Part shown: in pieces, positions 1-11,200 of the stretch
Numbering within the stretch: the first letter of the stretch is position 1
Layout: every line of letters starts with the position of its first letter
Assembly: GCA_940337035.1 (NCBI GenBank)
Contig: CALNHX010001050.1
Location: 1 to 64,000, forward strand
Direction: 5' to 3'
DNA length: 64,000 bases
Source of the DNA: Agriotes lineatus
Taxonomy: Eukaryota > Arthropoda > Insecta > Coleoptera > Elateridae
Notes under the pieces: model-generated
Database searches by the model: none
What the model was told of the DNA's origin: nothing
The model's input: only the letters and a program-made list of their open reading frames with translations
Program-made: the position numbers and the translations under genes

Positions 1-663
1 AGGAATTTCCTCAGAGTTGACATTTAGTATAATTGGTTCTGTTTCGTTTGCATTCGGATTGGGCACTTTGGATGCATACAAGTTGGAATAAAAATCTTCC
101 ATTACCTTAGAAATTTCAGATGTTGTTGTTACTATGTTGCCTTCTTTATTTTTGATTCGGTGAATCTGTTGTTTACTACATGACGTTTTATTTTTCAAGA
201 CCTTCATATTTTTGTTGTTTTCGATTGTCTCTCGTATTTTTATAGTATTGTAGTTTCGCATATCATTTCTGATTTCTCGTTTGATGGTCTTGTTCATATT
301 TTTGTATTCGTTAGAGTTTCTGTCTAAGGTTCTTCTCAGGTCGATCAGTTTTTGTGTTTTTTCTGCATATGGTCGGAATATTTTCGATCACCTATTTTTA
401 TAGTGTTCATTGTGGATGCTTTCAACTGCTCTGGTTACTAATTTATCATGTTTTTTTATGTAGGCATTCCCACATTTTTTGTTTTTGGTACTCTATCGAA
501 TGTTTTTTCCATACCCATAGATGCCAAGCATGTTGCTTTTCTTCTGCCCCATATCTTATTTATACAAAGTAGTGAAAAACTCAGGAATGATAGCATTATT
601 GCGTTCTTCCTAAGTTATCTCTTAGAAATCGTTTTCGTACACTGCTCTATTCTCTTAAAATAG
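1..663 (-). mobile_element. Non-LTR retrotransposon fragment (region between endonuclease and RT)
   Basis: Read on the minus strand, positions 1-360 encode a lysine/arginine-rich stretch ending in a segment like NKEGNIVTTTSEISKVMEDF, then YSNLYASKVP. This is the usual linker between the endonuclease and reverse transcriptase of insect non-LTR elements. The part up to 663 fits less well and has frame breaks. The RT part would lie off the left edge. It is decayed; the clade cannot be assigned. Confidence 0.6.
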
Positions 664-1084
664 GTAAAATAAAATTTACTTCTTTGACAAAAATGGGACA
701 ACGCTGTTTAAGTAAATATACAATTTATGGGGCTGTTGCAATAAAACATGGATAAAGTTCAATAGATTTTTTTCATAATGTTGCAAGATCTAATGTTTAC
801 GTTTTCTTAGTTATTTTTTACAAAAAGAAACTTGAAATATTTGGCATATAAATACAGTATTTTGTTTGTGCTGGGTAATTAACGCAGTATTTTTGGATAG
901 TAGGAGCGTAAATCCTGTACATATTTCTACCTTAAATATAAAAATTTTGCCTCAGCTACTAAATTTGAAGAACTACAACGCTGTATTTGAACTGAAATTT
1001 TTAAATTGATATTCAAATTTGTTATTAGTTGGTGAAGGGCTACAACGCAGCGCTTAGATAATCCGCTAGTTTTTCACCACCTTG
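664..1084. other. AT-rich interspersed DNA, no gene seen
   Basis: No coding region or clear repeat boundary is visible. The sequence is low in GC, with scattered A/T runs. Confidence 0.4.
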
Positions 1085-1249
1085 TAATTTATTTCAATAT
1101 GTACTCGTATATGATCTCGTTTGCTCCTTTCTTTTCTAAACCCACTCTGAATTTCTATTAACTTAGACTCTTAATTTATTCTTTCTAGTATTTGCTCATA
1201 TATATATATATTTCTTGGTTGTTCTATTTGTTAACGTTACTCTTCTATA

Positions 1250-1763
1250 TAAGCCGTTCACGACCTTTTTGGGACAGAGTTGGCTATGATTTTTTCTTTT
1301 CATGTTGGACTAACTGATTCGATGATGTAGCGGATGCAACTTTTTTTTTCTGTCAGTGTCTGTTCGACATTTTCTTGCCACCACATTGCCAGATTTATTA
1401 TTTTAATATTCGTAAGAAAATAAATGATTTATCAAACGTGTAAAAATAATTTCAATTTCCATCAAAGGAAAGTCAAAATGCCTAAAATAATTTTGTTACA
1501 ACAAAAAATTTCCATTAAACGATGCTACTTCCAATTTAAAAAAGACAGACCAAATTTAAAAGAACGCGAGTCGATGTGGAGACTAGAGAATATCCGGCAA
1601 CAATGTATCTATTTAGAAAATATAACCTTAAACTAAAAACAACCTAACCTAACACAAAAAGTGTCGATTTCCATGAGGGAGTTTAGTTGCAACAGAGGTT
1701 CTGCCAACAAAATTACTAGATGGTCATAGCCTCACCTGACCCAAAAAGATCGTGAACGGCTTA
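1250..1763. mobile_element. MITE with TAAGCCGTTCACGA terminal inverted repeats
   Basis: The ends are near-perfect inverted repeats (TAAGCCGTTCACGAYCTTTT) with TA on both outer sides, fitting a TA target duplication. It interrupts the RT reading frame of the surrounding LINE, whose flanks join across it. There is no coding capacity of note. Confidence 0.75.
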
Positions 1764-1984
1764 TAATTACTCCAATCTTTATTGTCCCCTTTTAAAAATA
1801 TTGGGTTTGTTAGACCCAGTCCCCAGTCTCCCGGCATTCATTTTTCCTCTATCCATAATTTCAAAATTTCAACAGTTCTTTCATCCCGTTGCTTTGTTGT
1901 TCGTGAGTCCCTTTATCGCTTATTTAGTCTCTTCATCGTCATGCCATCATAGAATCATAGAATCATAGAATCACTTATTTTAGT

Positions 1985-2367
1985 GTTATTGATAAAAATC
2001 TTACACAAGTCAAACAGTAATCACAGTTATAACATTAACATTAACATTAAGATCATATTGATTAAATATCAATTAAGGGCTTATTCACAAACTCGTCTAC
2101 TGAATAGAAACAATGTTGAATAAGAAAAGTTTTTATTCGTTTTCTGAAGTTTTGAATATTTAAGTTTTTAACATTCATTGGAAGTTTGTTGTAAAGCTTC
2201 AGGTCTATAGTATTTTGTAATGACTTACTTAATCTATATCTAGGTACAATAAGATGATTTGCTCCACGTGTATCATAATTATGTACATCAGAATTCACAA
2301 TATAATGCTGTTTATGCTTCTTCAATATCACGTCTTTCATATAAAGCGTCTTCTTCTTCTTCTCCAT
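1985..2367 (-). mobile_element. 3' end of a CR1/Jockey-like LINE with a hexanucleotide tail
   Basis: The minus strand is open for about 100 codons ending at 2062. It resembles the C-terminus of CR1/Jockey-type RT proteins (YDTRGANHLIVPRYRLSKS, then KLYNKLPMNVKN, RKRIKTFLI and SVDEF). Beyond it lies a tail of repeated TAATGT units (2029-2050 on the plus strand as ATTAAC), typical of CR1 3' ends. The copy is 5' truncated. Confidence 0.65.
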
Positions 2368-3058
2368 TTTTTAATTCTTATTCCTTGGGCACTTTTAATT
2401 GCTGCCGTATCTACCTTCTTATTAGTTCGAAGGATTTTGATTACTTTGTTACAGTTCTTGGTTTTCTGTACTACCCTTCTCCAACTTTTCTCAAAATCCT
2501 ACCCAAGACTATTGTTTTGATTCTATTAAGGTTTAACCTTTTTTATTTTTTTCTAGTTTGTAGTATGCTTTTATTTTACTATTTAATATGCTTGTCATAC
2601 TTTCTTTTTTGTTTTAACTTCATACTTAGTTTATTTTGTCCACCATGCCGTTTTTGTACTTTTACCGCATAGCGCATACTCGTTTTGTGAATTCTATCAC
2701 CCTCTGTTTGAATAATTCCAATATTTTTAAGTGCTATATTTAATGTTTATCTTTGTTTTCTCTATTTCCCCGCTTACTGCCTTTTCATATTTCTCATCCG
2801 ATTCTATGTTTATCAATTTGTAAGATTTTATGCTTTCATGAGTGATATTTCTTTCCAACTTTGTATAATGTATGTTTCTTGTCATTTCTCTTTCCCGTTT
2901 GGCCACCAGTAGGTAGTGATCACTATTTATTTCACATCCTCTCTTAACCGGCACATCAATGTTAGCAGCTGCTATATAATATATTATAGATTTTTCTTTT
3001 CTACTCGAATTATCTTATGCGTACCTATGAATTTCTTCTTGTTCATAAAATGTATTTC

Positions 3059-3438
3059 AATAAGAATCCGCGTAGCTCAGTTGGGTAGGCGCTTGGCTTG
3101 CATTTAGCAAGTCCTCGGTTCGAATCCCTTGGGGGCCGGAGTTTTTCCGCAGCCTTGGCGATTTGAACTGGGCTCGGTGAGACCATTTACAGTTGGGCAC
3201 CAAATTAATTGTACTCTACTCAGAACCACAGACCTAAGAGATATAGTAACAAGGTCAACACATCAACATGACACACACCTCACACAATGGTTGCTGCACA
3301 AGCACAAAAGGCACGCTCCAACTTTGTATCCCGAATCCGGGGCAAGTTGAGCATTGAAACGCCAGATGCAAGCGCATAAAGCACCAGCCTCTACACCGCA
3401 AGGTAAAACGAGGTTATCGATAATAAATACATACATAC
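3059..3438 (+). mobile_element. tRNA-derived SINE with 11-bp target duplication
   Basis: The head is tRNA-like. It has an A box (TAGCTCAGTTGGG) and a B box (GGTTCGAATCC) about 45 bases apart, followed by an unrelated body and an ATACATACAT tail. It is flanked by the exact 11-bp duplication AAATGTATTTC at 3048-3058 and 3439-3449. The tRNA head would not form a complete functional tRNA. Confidence 0.85.
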
Positions 3439-3495
3439 AAATGTATTTCTTGCAACCAAGGCATAACTAAGACAAAAAAAATCTGATGTGATACA

Positions 3496-4052
3496 CTCAC
3501 ACAACTTCCTTTTACAGTGATCTTATAATTAGCCAAAAATTAGATTTTGAATTTTTAAGCATTTGTAAAAAATTTTCAAAAATTACAAATTCTACAAAAA
3601 CGGTACAAAATAGAGCATTAGTTGAACAGACAAATTTTCTCTAAAATTTTAAACTGAATTTAAAAATGTGGTAATATACCGGGTGTTCTATTTAAAATAG
3701 GAGTTAATACATTTTTTTTTTAAAAACAACAAATGTAATAAAAATGTAAAGTTTGAAAAAAAACGTTGGAGGGGTTTTTGAAAAAATCGAAACAAACTGA
3801 AAAATCACAAGAGTAAACACTTATACATATATGAAGTTTCAACGCCATACCTCTTTTCGTTTTTGAGATATTCTGTTCACAAACACACACAGAGAAACAC
3901 ACAGACAGACAGACACACAGACAGACAGACCAATGGACAAAAACATGTTTTTTTTAGATTCAGGGGACTCTAAATCGTGAAGATCTGTTGAAAACTCAAT
4001 TTCGAATTTTTGGGGTGAATCCAATACTTCCTTTATCGTAAAAGGAAGTAAA
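3496..4052. mobile_element. Short DNA element, inverted relative to the copy at 60940-62255
   Basis: The ends carry ACTTCCTTTTAC and its inverse GTAAAAGGAAGT. The sequence, including the GGGTGTTCTATTTAAAATAG core and the CAGACAGAC run near 3903-3932, matches the reverse complement of 60940-62255. It contains no transposase. It is probably an internally deleted derivative. Confidence 0.6.
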
Positions 4053-4320
4053 AATCAATAATCTTTTCCTTGGTATGACTGTTGTATATAGTGATATATT
4101 ATGTATCTTTTTTCCCTACCCTACCATCGAAATTGTTAGCTACATATATTTTACCCTTTGCTATTTTCATGATCGAGTGCAGTTCGTCTCAGAATATGTT
4201 TTTCTTATTAACACTCTTTCATCTTAGTTCAGCCCATACGTTGCTATTACTGTCTGTGTTTGATATTTCAATTCTATTATCTTTCGGATATTGCTTTCCA
4301 TGTTTTTAGCATTTTTTAAT

Positions 4321-5190
4321 AGTATATTACATACCAAGGTGGGAAGTGTTTCATTACTGTCGAGAGATTAGGTAGTTTACCGAGACGTGTAGCGTCGAGG
4401 TTAACTTTATCTCGAGACATGGATGAAACTTTCCACCGTGGTATGTATACTATTTTATTTTCAATCATCTAATTTTAAAAATAACTACAATTGAATTCTG
4501 AATAATAGATATCTTGATGTTGCTAATATTTTAGTTACCATGAAAACAACCCACTCAATGTTTTGTTACCATGGAAACACCCCACTCTTCAGGTATGTAA
4601 TATTTTTCGGGGTATGTAATAATTTCCTGGCTAGTTTCAAGTAATCATCTAGTTCCCAGCTGTTGTCATGTCATAAAATTGACACATTACAATGTGATTG
4701 TGAATAAACATTTTTATCGCATTTCATTTGGTAATGTGCTACATTTCTACATTCAAAATCGTTGAGAAATGTTTTACGTTTCTGCATTAGCAACACTTTT
4801 CAGCATAGCAACAGCGATTCGTTTTACGTTTTGCAGTACTGAAGTGTATTGTTGGTGACACTGTAAGTCTATGACAAATTCAAGGTTAGCAGCTTAGGTT
4901 TTGCGTCAGTTTTGACATAGACAACCTACTAACCTCAAATTTGACATAGGTAGACTTACAGTGTCACCAACAATACACTTCAGTACTGTCAAATGCATAA
5001 CATCAACTGGAGCTGCTTATTGTGCTTCAGTACATAGAAACGAGTTCTGCTCAACTTGGTTTTGACATGTAATGTCACTTTTGTGTAAAAATGTAATATT
5101 TTACATTTCTTATGATATGCGATAAAATAGTATACGCAACACGTTAGAAAAGTGGTTTTACTGAACTTGTCACGTAATATACTATTTACG
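4321..5190. mobile_element. Palindromic element with AATAGTATATTAC ends
   Basis: It begins AATAGTATATTAC and ends GTAATATACTATT. It interrupts endonuclease-coding DNA of a LINE. The left part (4321-4454) is a long hairpin with a CpG-rich apex. The right part (5127-5187) is a second hairpin with the same end motif. A separate MITE lies at 4834-4987. It is non-coding. Confidence 0.55.
4834..4987. mobile_element. Short palindromic MITE, copy 1 of 3
   Basis: A near-perfect inverted repeat whose arms read GTTGGTGACACTGTAAGTCT from both ends. The core contains GGTTTTGCGTCAGTTTTGAC. Related copies lie at 28383-28540 and 53859-54013. Confidence 0.7.
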
Positions 5191-5400
5191 CATCCTACTT
5201 ATTCTAGCTGCTGTCCTTCCTTCTTTTTTAACTCCTCTCCATATTAATATACCAACGTTCATTTTCTAACTCCGCGCCTCTCTTTTCCTTTTAATTTGTT
5301 TCTACTATAACTAAACCATTTAAATTTGATTTTTCAATTAATTCCTGAAATACTTCCGGTGCGTTTTCAGATACCCTCTATAAATGTACCTATAATTAAT

Positions 5401-6120
5401 TATGTAAACTGTGTTTCTTTCTGTGTGAATCTAACTTTTAAACAGTGGTTATGGCAGGTATTTTGATTATGAGGTTATGAATCATGGCTAAGTCTATGCC
5501 GCCAGTGTTAAAACACATAATTTTATTAAAACATGTATAAGAATGCTATAAATCACAATTAAGTAACAAGGCCTCATCGAATTGATGTGACATTGACAAA
5601 GATGTTCAATTTGACAAAACTAAAATAGATAATTTAAAAGCACCAATCTTAAAAATATATGATGACTAACCTCCATCCAAAATAAACGTAAATAGCTTAT
5701 AGGATCTAGTACCTTAATTTTTTTAAGAATCATTGCGTACACAAGATATGTAGGATTTACACAGCAAATTTATTTTTAATTTTATTTTTGAATATCAAAA
5801 TACTGAAATCATTATTTTTGAATAGCAAAATCCGTAAAAATACTCTTTTCTGAGATCGTGTCAAAATGACAACTTTTTGCACAATTTCTAGTGTCAAAAG
5901 TGACGTTTGTAGCACTCTTAATATTAGCGCCCGAATTACCTCTTTTTCGCACGTTGTCATTGGTGGCGTGTTTTAATGCTATATTAAAACACGTTTTGGC
6001 GTAAGTTTGAATATCAACATAACCTAGAATATCTAACACAATGTGACGGAAAAAGTGTCATCGAACTAAGTTTTTATATTTTTGTTATGAATGTAGAAAA
6101 ACTAGCTTATGATACATTTG
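5401..6120. other. Intergenic or intronic AT-rich DNA, no gene seen
   Basis: Only short open frames with no recognisable domain. No clear repeat ends were found. Confidence 0.4.
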
Positions 6121-6214
6121 TATAAGTGCAATTAAAGCACTAGCGACGTTAAAAGCACTCCGCTTCGCGTCGTGCTTTTAAACTCGTCGCACGTGCTTTA
6201 AAGGCGTACTTATA
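6121..6214. repeat. Long hairpin with CpG-rich apex
   Basis: TATAAGTGC at the left pairs with the inverse at the right. Paired blocks AAAGCAC, GCGACG and TTAAAAGCAC surround the apex CTCCGCTTCGCG. GC content is much higher than in the neighbouring DNA. It belongs to the hairpin type seen at 30556-30693 and 60799-60932. Confidence 0.7.
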
Positions 6215-6503
6215 CACTAATATCATAATATACTCTTATTAAGCAAATAAATACAATCGATATATCGTATATTTATGTCTATATCCTACAAGAAAAACTA
6301 CAAATTGATAATTTAATAACTAATCGATACAATTACAATTGTATTGCATTATGTATGTAGATACGTAACTATGTATCTTAGAACAATATTTAATTGCATG
6401 AGTATTATGTATTTGTAACACTAAATTTTAAATGATTAGTCTATGACTAATAAATAGATGATTAAGTAATCCTTTACTACTCCAATCATTGATGGAATAG
6501 TAT

Positions 6504-7769
6504 CTAAAGTGTTTCACAGTATTCTCGAAGGTCCTCAATGGAATCCTGTATTCTATTTTTATAATTTTCATTAACATTAATATAATTTAAAATCAGTGCA
6601 CTTCTGTCTTCATACAGGGCATAATTGCTGAGAGCTTCATCTGCGTAGAATTCTTTCAATTCATCACTGTCAAGCAAAATAAGTTGAAAATATGTAGCTG
6701 CTTGCATAACTACAAACGGCTTTTGTTCCTCGCAGCTTTGTAAGAAGTCCATGAAAGGCAAGATAGTTTTTATGTCATACCCAGCTAATTTTATATGGGC
6801 CTCCAGGGCTACATAATATAAGCCTATAAGGTTGTACATATGCTTTTTGCGAAATTCCCTCGAAGTTAGCAAGTGTAGCGCCGATACAACATCGTGAGAG
6901 GGAGGCAAATAACGAGTCATTTGAAAATCCACAAATTTGCATGCAATTGGTTCGTTTTTCTCGTTGTATTTCAAAAGCAGGTTGGCTGACCATAGATCGC
7001 CATGGCAGATGGTGCTACGATATTTATTAGTCGGTTTGACCATTTCATAAACACGGTAGCAGCATTTTTCTGCAATCGTTTTGAAGCATTTCCCAGATCG
7101 TAATTTTTCTGGCTGTTTAAAGTAATCTATTGAAGATAAAACACCCTTAATAGATGCATCTACCCCGTTTAAGTTAATAAATCCTTCTTTATCATTGTAA
7201 AAAGATTCTTCAAATTCGTTTTGGTATTCTTCAATTAATCGATATTCTTTTCCTAGTTCTTCCGATCTCTTTTCTTCATAAATAATACTGCTGGCATGCA
7301 TTTTCGCCAAAGATTTTAACACGATTAACATAGCAGCATAGTCTAATATTTTGTGCTTATCTAATGTTTCAAATCCTTCTTCTATTAAATCATCGAAAAT
7401 CAGCATACGATTTTTTTCTATCAGGTAGCACTCTGGAGTGCAGTCGTTTATAATGCTAATCCCTGCGGTTTTTAGTTTCGCAAACAACTCTTCATTTGCA
7501 AATACTTCCTTCTCAAACGCTCCAGTCTCTTCAGCGAATGTCATTGCTATTGGTGTACTTGGAAAAAATTTTATAAAGAAAGAAATTTGCTTTTGTTCGT
7601 CTTCTATGGATACTAAAACTTTCAAAGTGGCATGGTCGCCCAGCAACCCAATTTTTTCATCGAAAGGTTTTAGTTTGTAAGACACCAGATCGTACTCTGT
7701 TGTTCCCAATTTTTTCTTTAAAATAGCGTGAATCTCGTCAACTATTAGAATTTGACTATTTAATTCCAT
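6504..7769 (-). CDS. Ecdysteroid kinase-like (EcKinase / CHK kinase-like) protein
   Basis: Intact single-exon gene of 421 residues, in the usual length range for the EcKinase family of insect small-molecule kinases. The Brenner-type catalytic motif HGDLW is at residues 256-260, with Asp258 as likely catalytic base. The metal-binding VDFQ motif is at 280-283. The N-lobe has FIKFFP near 64-69, where Lys66 is the likely ATP-binding lysine, and LIFDDL at 123-128. There is no signal peptide, so it is expected in the cytosol. Family members phosphorylate ecdysteroids or other hydroxylated small molecules; the substrate here is unknown. It lies antisense, upstream of the first visible adenylyl cyclase exon, so it is probably nested in a cyclase intron. 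The start is the first ATG of the open frame. Confidence 0.92.
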   Translation of the reverse strand: MELNSQILIVDEIHAILKKKLGTTEYDLVSYKLKPFDEKIGLLGDHATLKVLVSIEDEQKQISFFIKFFPSTPIAMTFAEETGAFEKEVFANEELFAKLKTAGISIINDCTPECYLIEKNRMLIFDDLIEEGFETLDKHKILDYAAMLIVLKSLAKMHASSIIYEEKRSEELGKEYRLIEEYQNEFEESFYNDKEGFINLNGVDASIKGVLSSIDYFKQPEKLRSGKCFKTIAEKCCYRVYEMVKPTNKYRSTICHGDLWSANLLLKYNEKNEPIACKFVDFQMTRYLPPSHDVVSALHLLTSREFRKKHMYNLIGLYYVALEAHIKLAGYDIKTILPFMDFLQSCEEQKPFVVMQAATYFQLILLDSDELKEFYADEALSNYALYEDRSALILNYINVNENYKNRIQDSIEDLREYCETL

Positions 7770-8144
7770 TATGTATAAATGATACTGCTGGAAAAAAATA
7801 TACGATTTAATAACGCTTCAGGTGGTCTAATTCAAATACCTTTTGCACTACGAACGAGTTCTACTAGTTGTTTGCATTATAATCTGCTCACAAATGTTAT
7901 CTTGTTTGGCCTACTTAATGCATACAATGCAAAGCGCAGACTAAGATGACGGGCGAAAACTATTACAGTTCTTTAATATTAATGAGTCCTTAAAATGTGC
8001 ACACGCGCACATGAACGAAAAATTATTAGTTGCTATACACTCTGTGCATTGCCCAAAATTAATAATGTGGCGTTATATTCAACTATAAAAAATACCTCAA
8101 TTGTACACTAACAAATATGTTATTTGGTTTTTTATTTTTTACAG
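7770..8144. other. Intergenic or intronic DNA between EcKinase and the cyclase exon
   Basis: AT-rich. It presumably holds the EcKinase promoter on the minus strand, but no TATA or initiator could be fixed. It ends with the polypyrimidine tract and ACAG acceptor of the cyclase exon. Confidence 0.4.
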
Positions 8145-8281
8145 GTTGACTTAAACATGCGAATTGGAATTCACTCAGGATCAGTTCTTTGTGGCGTGCT
8201 AGGATTACGTAAATGGCAGTTTGATATATGGTCATACGATGTGAGACTTGCAAATCACATGGAGTCTGGAGGAATTCCCGG
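8145..8281 (+). CDS. Ac78C: Adenylyl cyclase exon: middle of C1a
   Basis: It encodes VDLNMRIGIHSGSVLCGVLG followed by LRKWQFDIWSYDV and ESGGIPG, a near-consensus class III cyclase C1 segment. The acceptor is TTTTTTACAG; the donor is GTATGT. It starts in phase 0 and ends with two bases of a codon, which the A opening the next exon completes to Gly (GGA). Confidence 0.92.
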
Positions 8282-11200
8282 GTATGTAATAAATGTCAGT
8301 GTTATCGTATATAGCAATTATATAATTATTTGAAGGTTTATATTAATTAGAAGTGAGATTGTTTAATGTTATTTATTCAATTATGGTATTGGGCATGGGC
8401 AAATTTTATCACATGTACGGCATATATTTAAACATAAACCAAGTTCATACAAATTACCTTACAGTAGCGGCTTTTGACTGTTTATTGAAGAATTAATTTC
8501 GTATTCCACGATTTAAAAAAAAACCATCTTAAATATACAGGGTCCGGAAACGATGGGGAGGGGGAGATATTTCTAAAACTCAGAGGGTCTGAAAGTTACA
8601 TTTTACTTATGCAAACTATTTGAATTTCAGGCGTCTGCTGTAAGCAACAGAAATCACTCAAATTTAAAAAAATGCTTTTCATGAAGTACCTTGTGAGCGT
8701 AATATAGTTAAGTTTTTTTGTTTCGTCTTGCGAAAATACCTAACGAATAACTGTTTAATTAAATAACAAAGCTGCAAATAATCGTTTTTGCTTTCCAACA
8801 AACAGAATTGTACAATTTAGGTAATTAGTAACTTTAATTTCAAAACATATTGTACCTGGTACAGCGTGAGTACTAAAAAGTGAGTTACATGTTTAAACAT
8901 GTAACCAGAAAGTTATATTGATACACCTGCGAGAAACATAAAAGCAAAAAATTACTAGGATTTAATTCAAAATTTCCCGCGCTTTCCCCACTTTTTAGTA
9001 CTCACACTGTACAAACAAACCATTTGCGTTTCGAACCATCAGTAGATATTTTAAATAATCGATAATTTCTATTTTTAATTAGTCCAGGACGTATTAATGC
9101 TATTACCAGATAGTTCATTAATCTAACAACTTTAAAAAACAATATACAATAAGCAATTTTGACAGTTTATGTATGTCTGTAAATTAATAAATATATTTAA
9201 ATTCAATATAATTTATACAAGAAAACAATACATTTGTCTTCAGGTCATTTATGAGGAACTAGCAAACCAATAGGTAATGCAAAAATTAAATGGCCGGACT
9301 AATGTGCAACAGGGCTCCTAGAAAACGAATTTGCCCTGTATTGCCTTTCAACAAAAGGCAACATTCCGGACTAGCTCAAAACTCTCGGCGATTTAATGTC
9401 ACGTGTGAGGATCAGGTGATGGTTCTTCAGGTTAATAATTGAATGAAAACAAAGCAGGTTACAAAAGGGTTCCAGTCGTAAACTAAAATCAGTGTAACTA
9501 AATAGCTTGAGTTTTAAAAAACCGTTACACCCATTCAAAATGCATGTATTTAATATATTGTTTAGGAAGTCAAACAAGATAATTGATTAAGTTTTAGTTT
9601 AAACAAATACATATAAGAGTTAAAAACATTAACCTTCTCCAGCGGCCCGCTAAATTAATCGCAGCATGCCTAGAAGGGTTAATTAATGTGTGAGATGTCG
9701 GGGTCGTGTAACAGGTTATTAAAATGTATAGCTCCTATCTGGTTTTTTGTTTTACTTAAACTTAATCAATTATCTTGTTTGATTTCCTAAACAATATATT
9801 AAAAAGGTAAAGTTATTTCTACATTTTAAATGTAAAATTAAATTGGCACGGCCTGCATCTTGTAATGACTGCGCCACTTGCTGTGGCATCCTAGCATTCT
9901 AGCATCCTAGCATTCGATAATTCTGAAAAAAATGCATGACGATTACGAGCAACCCAACAACACAAACTAAATCGACTTGGCTCATCGAAAAACAAAAAGG
10001 AAGTGTATGCCAATCCAAAATTCCGCCGTGCGTCGCTTTTCCAAAACTACAAATTAAAAATAGCCCTGCAATTCATTCACGATATTTCCTTCTCCCAGCA
10101 GGCTATGTTAGGGTGACATTTGTTGGTACGCATGCGAAATAACTAGACATGACAAAATTAGGTTATGTTGTTTTCAATGTGATGATTTTTGAAGACTTAC
10201 ACTGTTGCTAGTTAAATTTTGGTCTCCTTTCGTAAAATTTTCGGCATTTTGACATTAAAATTAGAAGAATGTCAAAAAACCGATGTAAAATATGTCAAAG
10301 TTTGTTCATTTCACAATTTGGCTTCTATCACAATTCATACATTCAATCTAATAAAAATATATAATAGCCTACTGGTAGGCGGAAACAGCATGAATGGATT
10401 ATACTATAAAAATCCATGAAGCTAGTAATAAGAAGGATTAGGCATGCGTTCAAAAGGAGAATAAAACCGACAACGGGCCGGGCTTGGTAGCTCAGTGGTT
10501 AAACATTTTGACTACTGATCTTAGGGTAGCGAGTTCGATTCCTAGTCCTGGTGAGGTTTTAAAAATAAATAATGCTGATGAAGACCATCATTTGGAAGTG
10601 ATGTAAAGTACATTTTTTTCTATAATAATTTTCAACGTCAACTTTCTAGGGGATAAGTTGCATTCCTGCAGGGTCCCTAGTTTTAATAATGTTCGTACAT
10701 AGATTTTTGGTTCTTTTCTTCTACTAAAAAAAATGATTGTCATTTTGACAGATATGTCATAATTTAATATCGCTTGCTTCATTTTTGCATTTAAAATATT
10801 TCTTGGTTTTCTTTTTTTATCCGATTTTATTGATGATGATGATGATTCTATGTTAAAAAAAGAAATTTGTCAAGAATTCAAATTAAGAAACTTGGACATT
10901 CAAAATTAACACATAACCATAATTTTGAAAAAGTTCTACCAACACGAGGTATAAAAATTTCCTATCGTTTTAATCACATATCTACCAACATTGTAACACT
11001 TTGACAGTTATTATAGAAAAAAAAACGTACTTTAAAGTTGTGGGTCTCATGTTACTACGATGTGTAGCATGTAAAAGATCTGCTGCTACGGTTGGAGCTC
11101 CTTTAACCTCGACAAAATTCGAGTAGGGCTTTGTCCATATATGACCATAAAAGTTGGAACCCGGTACTTTTCAAAAAACGCCATCAAAATGTTATAACTA

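Larger units (their letters stand above)
1085..5400 (-). mobile_element. Single non-LTR retrotransposon copy split by five insertions
   Basis: Minus-strand fragments read in order as one element. 5400-5191 and 4320-4053 give endonuclease-like sequence with an IATYGLN-type motif. 3058-2368 gives the end of the endonuclease (INSDHYLLVAK) and the linker (KTAWWTK). 1984-1764 and 1249-1085 give the start of the RT (PGDWGLGLTNPIF, then IQSGFRKERS). The pieces are separated by the palindromic element 4321-5190, a DNA element 3496-4052, a tRNA-SINE 3059-3438, a different LINE 3' end 1985-2367 and a MITE 1250-1763. Frameshifts and stops are frequent. The pieces are seen directly; that they form one copy is inferred from their order and orientation. 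Confidence 0.6.

Noticed and set aside
1201..1212. TATATATATATA run as promoter
   Set aside because: A simple repeat within decayed LINE sequence; no downstream gene.
3060..3140. tRNA gene (A and B boxes present)
   Set aside because: The T arm and acceptor do not close properly, the sequence continues into a SINE body, and an 11-bp target duplication flanks it.
6775..6993. Minus-strand ORF inside the EcKinase gene
   Set aside because: Alternative frame of an intact kinase CDS.
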